A stretch of 6,310 nt of DNA from Chloroflexota bacterium (GTDB lineage: Bacteria; Chloroflexota; Dehalococcoidia; JACPQK01). Where the stretch lies: the NCBI GenBank assembly GCA_016190535.1, contig JACPQK010000007.1:1-6310 (forward strand), written 5' to 3'. A model generated the notes under the pieces. The model worked only from the letters and a program-made list of their open reading frames with translations, was not told where the DNA came from and ran no database searches. Position numbers and translations under genes: made by a program. Shown here in pieces: positions 1 through 6,310 of the stretch. Position 1 is the stretch's first letter; every line of letters begins with the position of its first letter.

Positions 1-97
1 AGTGACGCCGCGATTTGAACGGGAGAATGGGGTATGATCAGGGTCTTGGCACCACATTTTCCATTGGCCGCTGCGGTGGCGGGATGGCGACCCCTGC

Positions 98-330
98 GGC
101 CTGGAGCACCCCCAGGACCTCTTCGGCCTCTATGAGGGAGTCCCCCTGGTGGCCCGGAGGATAGACGATGTGCTCTTGCCCGAACGCATCACCATCTTCC
201 GGGGCCCCATACTGGCAGCCTGCTCCCGCCCGGAGGAGGTGGCAGTGGAGGTGCTGGCTACGGTGCGCCACGAGGTAGCCCACTTCCTGGGGTGGAGCAG
301 GCGGAGCTGGAGAGGCTGGAGAGCCGCTAA
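98..330 (+). pseudogene. Zincin_1-type metallopeptidase remnant, frameshifted and lacking its N-terminus
   Basis: The translated frame from about base 98 reads GLEHPQDLFGLYEGVPL, then LPERITIFRGPI, then VRHEVAHFLG. These are the ordered hallmarks of the small minimal zincin family (PF06262, formerly DUF1025), with the zinc-binding HEVAH at 269-283. Directly after HFLG the frame turns into an unlikely Trp/Arg-rich tail that stops at 403. The overlapping frame from 292 instead reads VEQAELERLESR and stops at 328-330, which is the acidic C-terminus expected of the family. One extra G in the GGGG run at 289-292 would restore it. Upstream of about 98 the same frame stays open back to a TGA at 35-37, but it resembles no family N-terminus (about 45 residues are missing) and has no ATG; a GTG at 149 would cut into the domain. 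I read this as a decayed gene. A sequencing error in the G run could explain the 3' break but not the lost 5' end. The family's role is poorly known; it is predicted to be a small cytoplasmic metalloprotease. Confidence 0.72.
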
Positions 331-416
331 TATCTGCCCCCAGGAGCGCTTTGGCCAGCCTCAGTACCTCGCCATCGTTACTGTCATGCTGAGGGAGTCC
401 TGACAAGTCGGGACGA

Positions 417-525
417 CCGAAGAATCTGTCCCCAGGTGGAGGGAGGGCTATGATGGTACGGATTTTTCGCTTTGCTCAGAATGACATGAACCGCCTTTGT
501 TACCCTGGGCGAAGCGAAGCGTGAC
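417..525. repeat. Dispersed-type repeat unit with nested inverted repeats
   Basis: This noncoding stretch lies between the convergent metallopeptidase remnant and the acyl-CoA dehydrogenase. Arm 466-486 (TTCGCTTTGCTCAGAATGACA less its last base) and arm 498-518 are inverted copies: 16 of 21 positions pair by Watson-Crick, three more as G-U, and two are A-C mismatches. An outer short pair, CGAAGAATC at 418-426 against GATTTTTCG at 461-469, matches at 8 of 9. The words GCTCAGAATGACA and CTGGGCGAAGCGAAG resemble a small intergenic repeat I recall from Chloroflexota and other environmental genomes; that is memory, not a search. There is no U-tract after either arm, so a classical intrinsic terminator is not supported, although the hairpin could still limit read-through between the convergent units. 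A second small perfect hairpin, GAAGC-CCT-GCTTC at 527-539, overlaps the stop codon of the dehydrogenase gene. Confidence 0.62.
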
Positions 526-537
526 AGAAGCCCTGCT

Positions 538-1692
<1,155 letters not shown>

Positions 1693-1724
1693 CCTCCCCC
1701 AGCAGCAAAGTCAGGGCTGATAAA

Positions 1725-1744
1725 GGGCAGGGCCAGCCCAGCCC
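1725..1744 (-). other. Imperfect G/C inverted repeat between lpdA and the acyl-CoA dehydrogenase gene
   Basis: GGGCAGGGC and GCCCAGCCC flank a CA dinucleotide, giving two 4-bp stems separated by one A-A type mismatch. On the minus-strand transcript it is followed by TTTATC. It could be a weak attenuator or processing hairpin downstream of lpdA, but the loop is too tight to form fully and the U-tract is short, so a real terminator is doubtful. In GC-rich DNA this could be chance. Confidence 0.25.
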
Positions 1745-1749
1745 ACGCC

Positions 1750-3162
1750 CTAGACAGTAGCGGTGGCTGACCGGGAGCGGGCCTGGACGTGGAGGGCGCC
1801 GTCCAGGTGCTCCAGGGTGGCCTCCCGAAGGGCCTCCGGCAACGTGGGGTGGGCGTGAATGGTCTCCACCAGGTCCTCGGCGGTGGCCTCCAGCTTCAAG
1901 GCCAGGGCCGCCTCGGCGATGAGGTCGCAGGCCCGGGGGCCCATAATATGGACGCCCAGGAGCTCCCTGGTCTCCGCATCGGCGATGACCTTGACCAGCC
2001 CGGTGGTCTCCCCCAGGGTCTGGGCCCGGCCCGAGGCGGTGAAAGGGAACTTGCCTACCTTGAAGACGGTCCCCCGCTCCTTGGCCTGCTTCTCCGTGAG
2101 GCCCACCCCAGCGATCTCCGGTATGGTGAAGATGACGCTGGGCACCACCTTGTAGTCCGTGGCCTTCTGGTGGCCCAGGGCGTTCTCCACGGCCACCTCG
2201 CCATCGTAGGAGGCTACATGGGCCAGCATGATGCGGCCAGTGACATCGCCAATGGCATAGACCCCCTCAATATTCGTCTCCAGATGCTCGTTGACGGCGA
2301 TGGCCCGGCGGTTCATCTGGACACCCAGCCCCTCCAGGCCCAGGCCCTCGGTGAAGGGGGAGCGTCCTACCGACATAAGCACCATCTCCGCCTGGACCGC
2401 CTGGGGGCCGGCCTCGGTCTCGTAGGCCACCTCCAGCCCTCCCCCGGCCTGGCGGACCTCTTTGACCTTGGCGCTGGTGAGGATGTTCATCCCCTGCCTC
2501 CGGGCGATCTGGGTGAACCGGCGGGCGATCTCGTCATCCGCCGGGGGAAGGATGAGGGGCAGCATCTCCACCACGGTGACCTTGGTGCCCATGGCGGCGA
2601 AGATGGAGGCGAACTCCATGCCGATGACACCTCCCCCGATGATGACCATGCTGGCGGGGATGTGGTCCAACTGCATCAAGTCGTCGCTGGTGACCACGCC
2701 AGGGAGGTCCAGGCCGGAGATAGGAATGCGCGAGGGCACAGAGCCAGTGGCGATGATTATCTTCTTGGCGGCCACCTCCTGGCCGTTCACCAGGATACGG
2801 CGAGGGGAGGTCAGCTTGCCGTTGCCGCGGACAACGGTGACGTTGGAGCCCTGGAGCAGCCCCTCCACGCCCGATACCAGGCGGTCCACCACCTCCTGCT
2901 TGCGGGCCATGAGCCTGGGGAAGTCCACCTCCAGGCCGGCGGCCTTGACCCCGAACTCCTCGCCCCGTTTGGCATCGAGGTAGACCTCCACGCTGCGGGT
3001 CATGGCCTTGACCGGGATACAGCCCCGGTTGAGGCAGGTGCCACCCACCCGGTCCTTCTCCACCAGGGCCACCCTAGCGCCAAGCTGGGCCGCCCGCAGG
3101 GCGGCCACGTAGCCACCCGGGCCACCCCCGACAATAGCAATATCGTGTTCCACGTCGGGCAT
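1750..3162 (-). CDS. lpdA: Dihydrolipoyl dehydrogenase (E3)
   Basis: This cytoplasmic flavoprotein reoxidises the dihydrolipoyl groups of 2-oxo acid dehydrogenase complexes or of the glycine cleavage H protein, passing electrons through a redox disulfide and FAD to NAD+. The predicted 470 residues match the family. Visible features are the FAD Rossmann motif VGGGPGG (11-17), the redox pair Cys43/Cys48 in GGTCLNRGC, IIIATGS at 135-141, the NAD-binding GGGVIG (176-181), a YAIGDVTG FAD motif, and the C-terminal HAHPTLPE with catalytic His438 and Glu443. After the second cysteine it reads IPVK, where most E3 proteins have IPSK or IPTK. I chose the ATG at 3162 because it begins MPDVEHDIAIVGGG like other E3 proteins and has AAAGGGGG four bases upstream. 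The same frame runs open for 56 more codons to 3330, but that stretch crosses the likely promoter and looks unlike E3. Neighbouring E1/E2 genes are not in the window, so the partner complex is unknown; the downstream acyl-CoA dehydrogenase suggests branched-chain 2-oxo acid breakdown. Confidence 0.95.
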   Translation of the reverse strand: MPDVEHDIAIVGGGPGGYVAALRAAQLGARVALVEKDRVGGTCLNRGCIPVKAMTRSVEVYLDAKRGEEFGVKAAGLEVDFPRLMARKQEVVDRLVSGVEGLLQGSNVTVVRGNGKLTSPRRILVNGQEVAAKKIIIATGSVPSRIPISGLDLPGVVTSDDLMQLDHIPASMVIIGGGVIGMEFASIFAAMGTKVTVVEMLPLILPPADDEIARRFTQIARRQGMNILTSAKVKEVRQAGGGLEVAYETEAGPQAVQAEMVLMSVGRSPFTEGLGLEGLGVQMNRRAIAVNEHLETNIEGVYAIGDVTGRIMLAHVASYDGEVAVENALGHQKATDYKVVPSVIFTIPEIAGVGLTEKQAKERGTVFKVGKFPFTASGRAQTLGETTGLVKVIADAETRELLGVHIMGPRACDLIAEAALALKLEATAEDLVETIHAHPTLPEALREATLEHLDGALHVQARSRSATATV

Positions 3163-3166
3163 GCTG

Positions 3167-3174
3167 CCCCCTTT
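3167..3174 (-). promoter_or_regulatory. Ribosome binding site of lpdA
   Basis: On the minus strand AAAGGGGG lies four bases (CAGC) before the ATG at 3162. It fixes the lpdA start against the open extension upstream. The glnA start has nearly the same signal (AAAGGGGG plus CAAGC). Confidence 0.75.
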
Positions 3175-3201
3175 CTCTAACAGGGATAAATGCCAAGGCC
3201 C

Positions 3202-3230
3202 ATAATCCAATATTGGGGGCGCACAGTCAA
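3202..3230 (-). promoter_or_regulatory. Candidate sigma70-type promoter of lpdA
   Basis: On the minus strand TTGACT (3230-3225, 5 of 6 to consensus) is followed after 17 bases by GATTAT (3207-3202, 4 of 6, keeping the second A and the final T). A start site near 3195 would leave a leader of roughly 33 bases before the lpdA ATG. The spacer contains the perfect 10-bp palindrome CCAATATTGG, which could serve as an operator or be incidental. Confidence 0.45.
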
Positions 3231-3339
3231 GGTGGGCGCAGTTGACAGGTTTTCGAGGATAGTATTGGTGCGTACGGTAAAGAACCTGTACAGCAGCAGG
3301 AGAGGGGTTATTATCGGCCCAGCATCTCAAGTTACGGGG

Positions 3340-3364
3340 CAGTTGCGAGGCCGTTTAGCAACTG
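3340..3364. repeat. Inverted repeat CAGTTGC / GCAACTG
   Basis: Perfect 7-bp arms at 3340-3346 and 3358-3364 enclose an 11-base loop. It lies between the two divergent promoter candidates and outside any gene, so it may be a protein-binding site or part of a small repeat. No regulator is identifiable from the window. Confidence 0.5.
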
Positions 3365-3373
3365 GGGAGATAC

Positions 3374-3390
3374 AAGGGGCGAAGCCCCTT
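3374..3390. repeat. Compact hairpin AAGGGGC-GAA-GCCCCTT
   Basis: Perfect 7-bp arms enclose a GAA triloop. The core GCGAAGC is known to form an unusually stable mini-hairpin in single-stranded DNA. Only TTT follows on the plus strand, so it is a poor intrinsic terminator, and no gene is known to end here. It looks like a dispersed palindromic element or a structural block between divergent transcription units. Confidence 0.55.
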
Positions 3391-3419
3391 TGGTGGGGGC
3401 ACCTAGAGGGTACCCGGTT

Positions 3420-3465
3420 GTCCCCCAGATTCAAAAAGTCCCCCAAGACTGAGGTATTCAGGGGG
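3420..3465. repeat. C-tract/G-tract repeat block upstream of the glnA promoter
   Basis: GTCCCCCA occurs twice, at 3420-3427 and 3438-3445, spaced 18 bases apart. The second copy can fold with TCAGGGGG at 3458-3465 through CTGA/TCAG and CCCC/GGGG pairs, with an AAGA bulge. The arrangement resembles short C/G-tract intergenic repeats seen in many genomes. It stands immediately upstream of two TTGACAA copies (3466-3472 and 3500-3506), so it may carry regulator sites. No coding sequence is supported in this stretch. Confidence 0.4.
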
Positions 3466-3499
3466 TTGACAAAGGTTCCTAAACGATCAGGGAAGGTTT

Positions 3500-3529
3500 T
3501 TGACAACCCTACCTTGGATTTTCTATACT
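3500..3529 (+). promoter_or_regulatory. Sigma70-type promoter of the glnA unit
   Basis: A perfect TTGACA (3500-3505) and TATACT (3524-3529, 5 of 6 to consensus) are separated by 18 bases. The local DNA is notably more AT-rich than its surroundings. A transcription start near 3535-3537 would give a leader of about 60 bases before the GTG at 3596. A second TTGACAA 34 bases upstream (3466) has no matching -10 box and may instead be a repeat or regulator half-site. Confidence 0.72.
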
Positions 3530-3545
3530 TGGAAGTAATCGATCT

Positions 3546-3564
3546 ACCCCGGGGTGTCCGGGGT
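3546..3564 (+). promoter_or_regulatory. Leader hairpin of glnA
   Basis: ACCCCGG (3546-3552) and CCGGGGT (3558-3564) form a perfect 7-bp GC-rich stem with a 5-base loop GGTGT, starting about 10 bases after the predicted transcription start. CTATTTTG follows, a weak U-rich run. It could stabilise the 5' end, act as an attenuator, or hide part of the leader. It does not match a glutamine or glnA riboswitch that I can recognise. Confidence 0.5.
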
Positions 3565-3582
3565 CTATTTTGTAGTGACCAC

Positions 3583-3590
3583 AAAGGGGG
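3583..3590 (+). promoter_or_regulatory. Ribosome binding site of glnA
   Basis: AAAGGGGG lies five bases (CAAGC) before the GTG at 3596. It supports that start over the in-frame GTG codons at 3554 and 3575, and gives the 443-residue length typical of type I-alpha glutamine synthetase. Confidence 0.78.
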
Positions 3591-3595
3591 CAAGC

Positions 3596-4927
3596 GTGCC
3601 AGCAGACAAGGCAGCCAGGGAGTTCGTGCTCCAGCGGGCCCGGGAGCACGGCGTCAAGTTCATCCGCCTCTGGTTCACAGATATACTGGGCTTCCTCAAG
3701 AGCTTTGCCATAACCGTGGAGGAGCTGGAGGGTGCCCTGGAGGAGGGGATGGGCTTCGATGGCTCCTCCATCGCCGGTTTTGCCCGCATCGATGAGAGCG
3801 ATATGATCGCCGTGCCTGACCCCACCACCTTCACCCTCCTCCCCTGGCGGCCCCGGGAGCACGCGGTGGCCCGCATGTTCTGCGATATATGTACCCCCGA
3901 CGGCCGGTCCTTCGAGGGGGACCCGCGCTTTGTCCTGAAGCGGAACCTGGCCCGCGCTGCGGAGAAGGGCTATACCTTCTACGTGGGGCCGGAGCTGGAA
4001 TACTTCTACCTCCGCAACTCCGAGACGCCTGAGCCCCTGGACAAAGGGGGCTACTTCGATATGACCACGGACGCTGCCAGCGACCTGCGCCGGGAGACCA
4101 TCCTCATCCTGGAGGAGATGGGCATAGGCGTGGAGTACAGCCATCACGAGGTGGCCTATAGCCAGCATGAGATTGACCTGCGCTATACCGATGCCCTCAC
4201 CATGGCCGATAACTGCATGACCTACCGCCACGTGGTAAAGCAGGTGGCCCAGGACCACGGCTGCTACGCTACCTTCATGCCCAAGCCTATTCCGGGGATT
4301 AACGGAAGCGGCATGCACGTTCACATGTCCCTGTTCAAGGGAGAGCGCAATGCCTTCTTCGATGCCGAAGACCCCTATCACCTGTCTCCCCTGGCCAAGC
4401 ACTTCATAGCCGGGCTGCTCCGCCATGCCCCGGAGTTCAGCGCCGTTACCAGCCAGTGGGTGAACTCCTACAAGCGCCTGGTCCCGGGCTATGAGGCCCC
4501 GGTATATATCTCCTGGGCGCGGCGCAACCGGGCGGACCTGGTGCGCATCCCGGAGTACAAACCGGGTAGGGAGAATGCCACCCGTGCGGAGTACCGGGCA
4601 CCCGACCCCGCCTGCAACCCTTATCTCACCTTCAGCGTGCTGCTGGCCGCGGGCCTGGAGGGTGTGGAGAAGGAGTACCCCCTGCCCGAGCCGGTGGAGG
4701 AGAACGTCTTCGAGATGACCGAGGAGGAGAGGTCCCAGAGGGGCATCGGGACGCTCCCGGGGAGCCTGTTCGAGGCCACTACCCTGGCCGAGAAAAGCTC
4801 CCTGGTGCGTCGTGCCCTGGGGGACCACGTGTTTGCCCAGTTCATTGCCAACAAGAAGATCGAATGGGACAGTTACCGGACCCAGGTCACCGACTATGAG
4901 GTCAAGCGCTATCTTCCACTGCTGTAG
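3596..4927 (+). CDS. glnA: Glutamine synthetase, type I-alpha
   Basis: This enzyme makes glutamine from glutamate, ammonia and ATP and works as a cytoplasmic dodecamer. From the GTG at 3596 the protein has 443 residues. The N-terminal beta-grasp domain includes FDGSSIAGFARIDESDM (54-70); Arg64 matches the feedback-linked Arg62 of Bacillus GlnA. The catalytic domain shows GPELEYF (metal ligands Glu133 and Glu135), HHEVAYSQHEID (183-194), NGSGMHVHMSL (236-246), KRLVPGYEAPVY and RAEYRAPDPACNPYL. The region that carries the adenylylated tyrosine in type I-beta enzymes instead reads ENVFEMTEEERSQRGI, so adenylylation control is unlikely and the alpha assignment is favoured. Two residues differ from the common motifs: Tyr188 where EVAP is usual, and Pro233 where KPxFG is usual. 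All core ligand and substrate motifs remain, so it should be active. It heads a likely operon, with the ferredoxin gene 36 bases downstream. Confidence 0.95.
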   Translation: MPADKAAREFVLQRAREHGVKFIRLWFTDILGFLKSFAITVEELEGALEEGMGFDGSSIAGFARIDESDMIAVPDPTTFTLLPWRPREHAVARMFCDICTPDGRSFEGDPRFVLKRNLARAAEKGYTFYVGPELEYFYLRNSETPEPLDKGGYFDMTTDAASDLRRETILILEEMGIGVEYSHHEVAYSQHEIDLRYTDALTMADNCMTYRHVVKQVAQDHGCYATFMPKPIPGINGSGMHVHMSLFKGERNAFFDAEDPYHLSPLAKHFIAGLLRHAPEFSAVTSQWVNSYKRLVPGYEAPVYISWARRNRADLVRIPEYKPGRENATRAEYRAPDPACNPYLTFSVLLAAGLEGVEKEYPLPEPVEENVFEMTEEERSQRGIGTLPGSLFEATTLAEKSSLVRRALGDHVFAQFIANKKIEWDSYRTQVTDYEVKRYLPLL

Positions 4928-4963
4928 CACTGTAGCCCAGGGATAGGGAAAGGACCGCTCGTC

Positions 4964-5410
4964 ATGAAAAGGATTATCCCCCGGGAGGAGTTTTGCGTGG
5001 CTTGCCGTCTCTGCGAGGTCTTCTGCCGGGTAGCGCACTCCCAGACCAAGGACCTCATCAAGGCCCACAAGGTGGAATCCCCACCTCCTCTGGCCCGACT
5101 GGTGGTAGAGGACGGAGGTGCCATTTCCTTTGCCCTGAGCTGCCGCCACTGTGAGGAGCCCTACTGCGCCTACGCTTGCCTTACCGGGGCCATGCAGAAG
5201 GACCCAGAGACAGGGGCTGTCACTGTGGACCCAACGAAGTGCACTGGCTGCTGGACGTGCATCCTGGCCTGCCCTTATGGCTCGATAGTGCGGGATGAGG
5301 CCAGCCATCAGGTAGCCAAGTGCGATCTCTGCCCGGGCCTTCCCGAGCCTGCCTGTGTGGCCAACTGCCCCAACGGTGCCCTGCTCTACCGGGAGACGGT
5401 CCATGCCTAA
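4964..5410 (+). CDS. Polyferredoxin with four [4Fe-4S] clusters (CooF/HycB-like electron carrier)
   Basis: This 148-residue soluble protein contains exactly 16 cysteines in four groups: Cys11/14/17/21, Cys60/63/68/72, Cys93/96/99/103 and Cys120/123/131/135. That is the spacing of the DmsB/HycB/CooF family, which wires electrons between a redox enzyme and a partner through four cubane clusters. No signal peptide or membrane segment is present, so it acts in the cytoplasm. The ATG has AAAGGA at 4949-4954, nine bases upstream. The gene follows glnA by 36 bases and overlaps the next gene, an FAD oxidoreductase, by 8 bases, which implies joint production. Such ferredoxin/flavoprotein pairs are known beside carbon monoxide dehydrogenases and other redox enzymes. 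Here the neighbour is glnA, so delivery of electrons to a glutamate synthase beyond the window is a reasonable guess. The true partner cannot be told from this sequence. Confidence 0.9.
   Translation: MKRIIPREEFCVACRLCEVFCRVAHSQTKDLIKAHKVESPPPLARLVVEDGGAISFALSCRHCEEPYCAYACLTGAMQKDPETGAVTVDPTKCTGCWTCILACPYGSIVRDEASHQVAKCDLCPGLPEPACVANCPNGALLYRETVHA
5391..5395 (+). promoter_or_regulatory. Ribosome binding site of the FAD oxidoreductase gene, inside the ferredoxin gene
   Basis: GGGAG lies seven bases before the ATG at 5403, within the last codons of the ferredoxin gene. Together with the 8-base overlap of the two reading frames it suggests translational coupling. Confidence 0.65.
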
Positions 5411-6310
5411 GTACCTTATCGTGGGTAACTCCGCCGGGGGCATCGCCGCTGCCGAGGCCATCCGTAGCCGGGACAGGATCGGCCCCTTGGCCATCGTATC
5501 CGACGAGCCTTATCCCGCCTACTCCCGCCCCCTGATCTCCAAGTACCTGGCCGGGGAGACCACCGAGGAAGGGATTCTCTACCGCAGCCGGGACTTCTAC
5601 CAGAAGAACAGGATTGAGGCTCATTTGGGTAGGAAGGCCGTACGCCTGGACCTGGAGGGACACCGGTTGCTCCTGGAGGACGGCCAGTCCCTGCCCTGGG
5701 AGCAACTACTCCTGGCCACGGGCGGGACGCCCATCATACCCAGGATGGAGGGCCTGAACAGGGCGGGGGTGTTCACCTTCACCACTCTGGACGACGCTCG
5801 GAAGCTGGAAAGCGCTCTCGATCCCTGCGGTAGGGTGGTGGTGGTGGGGGGCGGCCTCATCGGCATGAGCGTCACTGAGGCCCTGGTGAAGCGGGGTGCC
5901 ACGGTGACCGTGGTGGAGCTCCTGGACCGGGTGCTGGCAGCCCTCCTCGATGAGGAGGCCTCCCGGGCAGTGGAGGTTGTCCTGCGCCGCAAAGGGGTGG
6001 AGGTGCTTACCGGCCAGACCGTCCAGGCTATTCTCCCCGATCCATCGGGGCAGAGAGTAGGGGCAGTGGCTTTGAGCAGTGGGGTGGAGTTGCCCTGCTG
6101 TGCCGTGGTAGTCGCTGTGGGCGTGTCTCCCCGCCTGGACCTGGTGCGGGACACAGCCATTGCGTCAAACCGGGGGATAATCGTGGACCGGCGCATGGCC
6201 ACCAGCGTGCCGGGCGTGTTCGCCTGCGGGGACGTGGCCGAGGCCCACGATTTCACCACCGGCTCCAACCGCGTTATCCCCGTCTGGCCCAGCGCCTACC
6301 TGGGGGGGCG
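5403..6310 (+). CDS. FAD/NAD(P)H-dependent oxidoreductase (NROR/AIF/FNOR-like), 3' end outside the window
   Basis: The visible 302 residues form a pyridine-nucleotide oxidoreductase of the two-Rossmann-fold type and stay open to the window end; about 100 or more C-terminal residues should be missing. It starts MPKYLIVGNSAGG, an FAD fold in which Ser replaces the middle Gly of GxGxxG, as is usual in this subfamily. YPAYSRPLISKYLAG (37-51) follows, then LLLATGG (102-108), the NAD(P)-binding VVVVGGGLIG (145-154), and FACGDVAE (273-280), which closes the FAD site. The end reads RVIPVWPSAY, as in ferredoxin-associated NADH oxidoreductases. There is no CxxxxC disulfide as in Lpd, and no Cys at the CoA-disulfide reductase position (the motif is YSRPL), so it probably passes electrons to a separate carrier. 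The adjacent 16-Cys ferredoxin is the obvious partner. The start is fixed by GGGAG seven bases upstream and the 8-base overlap. Confidence 0.88.
   Translation, partial: MPKYLIVGNSAGGIAAAEAIRSRDRIGPLAIVSDEPYPAYSRPLISKYLAGETTEEGILYRSRDFYQKNRIEAHLGRKAVRLDLEGHRLLLEDGQSLPWEQLLLATGGTPIIPRMEGLNRAGVFTFTTLDDARKLESALDPCGRVVVVGGGLIGMSVTEALVKRGATVTVVELLDRVLAALLDEEASRAVEVVLRRKGVEVLTGQTVQAILPDPSGQRVGAVALSSGVELPCCAVVVAVGVSPRLDLVRDTAIASNRGIIVDRRMATSVPGVFACGDVAEAHDFTTGSNRVIPVWPSAYLGG

Noticed and set aside
1..30. A tRNA T-arm-like stretch on the minus strand (TTCAAAT loop with CCCG and CGCGG around it) at the window edge.
   Set aside because: The stem has a mismatch, the next 50 bases form no anticodon or D arm, and no matching 5' acceptor strand is present.
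38..75. An antisense reading with MENVV, similar to the N-terminal motif of the zincin family, hinting at a local inversion of the 5' end.
   Set aside because: Only five residues agree, the frame meets a stop soon after, and the rest does not resemble the family; chance is the simpler reading.
3163..3330. A 56-residue N-terminal extension of lpdA in the same open frame.
   Set aside because: It crosses the lpdA promoter candidate, has no E3-like sequence, and the ATG at 3162 has a clear ribosome site.
3466..3494. A second glnA promoter using TTGACA at 3466, or one using TTGACA at 3242.
   Set aside because: Neither has an acceptable -10 box at 16-18 bases: 3466 is followed by AGGGAA-like sequence, and the best A/T-rich word after 3242 is only 12-15 bases away.
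3327..3593. An 88-codon minus-strand frame in the lpdA-glnA intergenic region.
   Set aside because: It overlaps the glnA promoter and repeat hairpins, resembles no protein family, and shows no convincing ribosome site.
3554..3595. An earlier glnA start at GTG 3554 (or 3575).
   Set aside because: GTG 3554 lies in the loop of the leader hairpin close to the promoter, has no proper ribosome site, and adds 14 residues unlike the family. GTG 3596 has AAAGGGGG five bases upstream and gives the normal length.
3509..5494. A 661-codon open frame antisense to glnA and the ferredoxin gene, and similar long antisense frames opposite lpdA and the acyl-CoA dehydrogenase gene.
   Set aside because: These are mirror frames of GC-rich codons opposite well-supported genes, with low-complexity Gly/Leu/His-rich products and no recognisable domain.

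Overview
The window is GC-rich bacterial DNA with mostly ordinary metabolic genes. Three things point tentatively to Chloroflexota, perhaps a Dehalococcoidia-like lineage: the style of the GlnA and oxidoreductase sequences, the GC-rich codon use, and a small dispersed-type repeat built on TTCGC..GCTCAGAATGACA at about 417-525. This is pattern recognition only; no marker gene is present to prove it.

Layout, left to right. (1) At 98-330 (+) lies the 3' part of a Zincin_1-type metallopeptidase with an intact HEVAH motif. It has no recognisable N-terminus and a one-base frameshift just after the zinc motif. (2) A repeat that can fold, at 417-525, separates it from a convergent minus-strand unit. 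(3) That unit reads leftward: lpdA (dihydrolipoyl dehydrogenase, 3162-1750), a 57-base gap, then an acyl-CoA dehydrogenase (1692-538). The pair fits oxidation of 2-oxo acids and acyl-CoAs, for example branched-chain amino acid or fatty acid catabolism, but no E1 or E2 subunit is in the window. (4) A 433-base divergent intergenic region (3163-3595) holds a candidate promoter for each side, several hairpins, and a G/C-tract repeat block. (5) A plus-strand unit follows: glnA (type I-alpha glutamine synthetase, 3596-4927), a 16-cysteine polyferredoxin (4964-5410), and an FAD/NAD(P)H oxidoreductase (from 5403, cut by the window end). The last two overlap by 8 bases.

How the genes may work together. 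GlnA assimilates ammonia into glutamine. The ferredoxin and the FAD enzyme form a compact electron-transfer pair of the CooF/FNOR kind, able in principle to move electrons between NAD(P)H and a [4Fe-4S] carrier. Their position directly behind glnA suggests they supply reductant to a glutamate synthase encoded past the right edge; this is inference. Nothing here is clearly a new system. The items most worth a second look are the glnA-ferredoxin-FNOR unit, the structured glnA leader and divergent regulatory region, the dispersed-type repeat, and the broken metallopeptidase.
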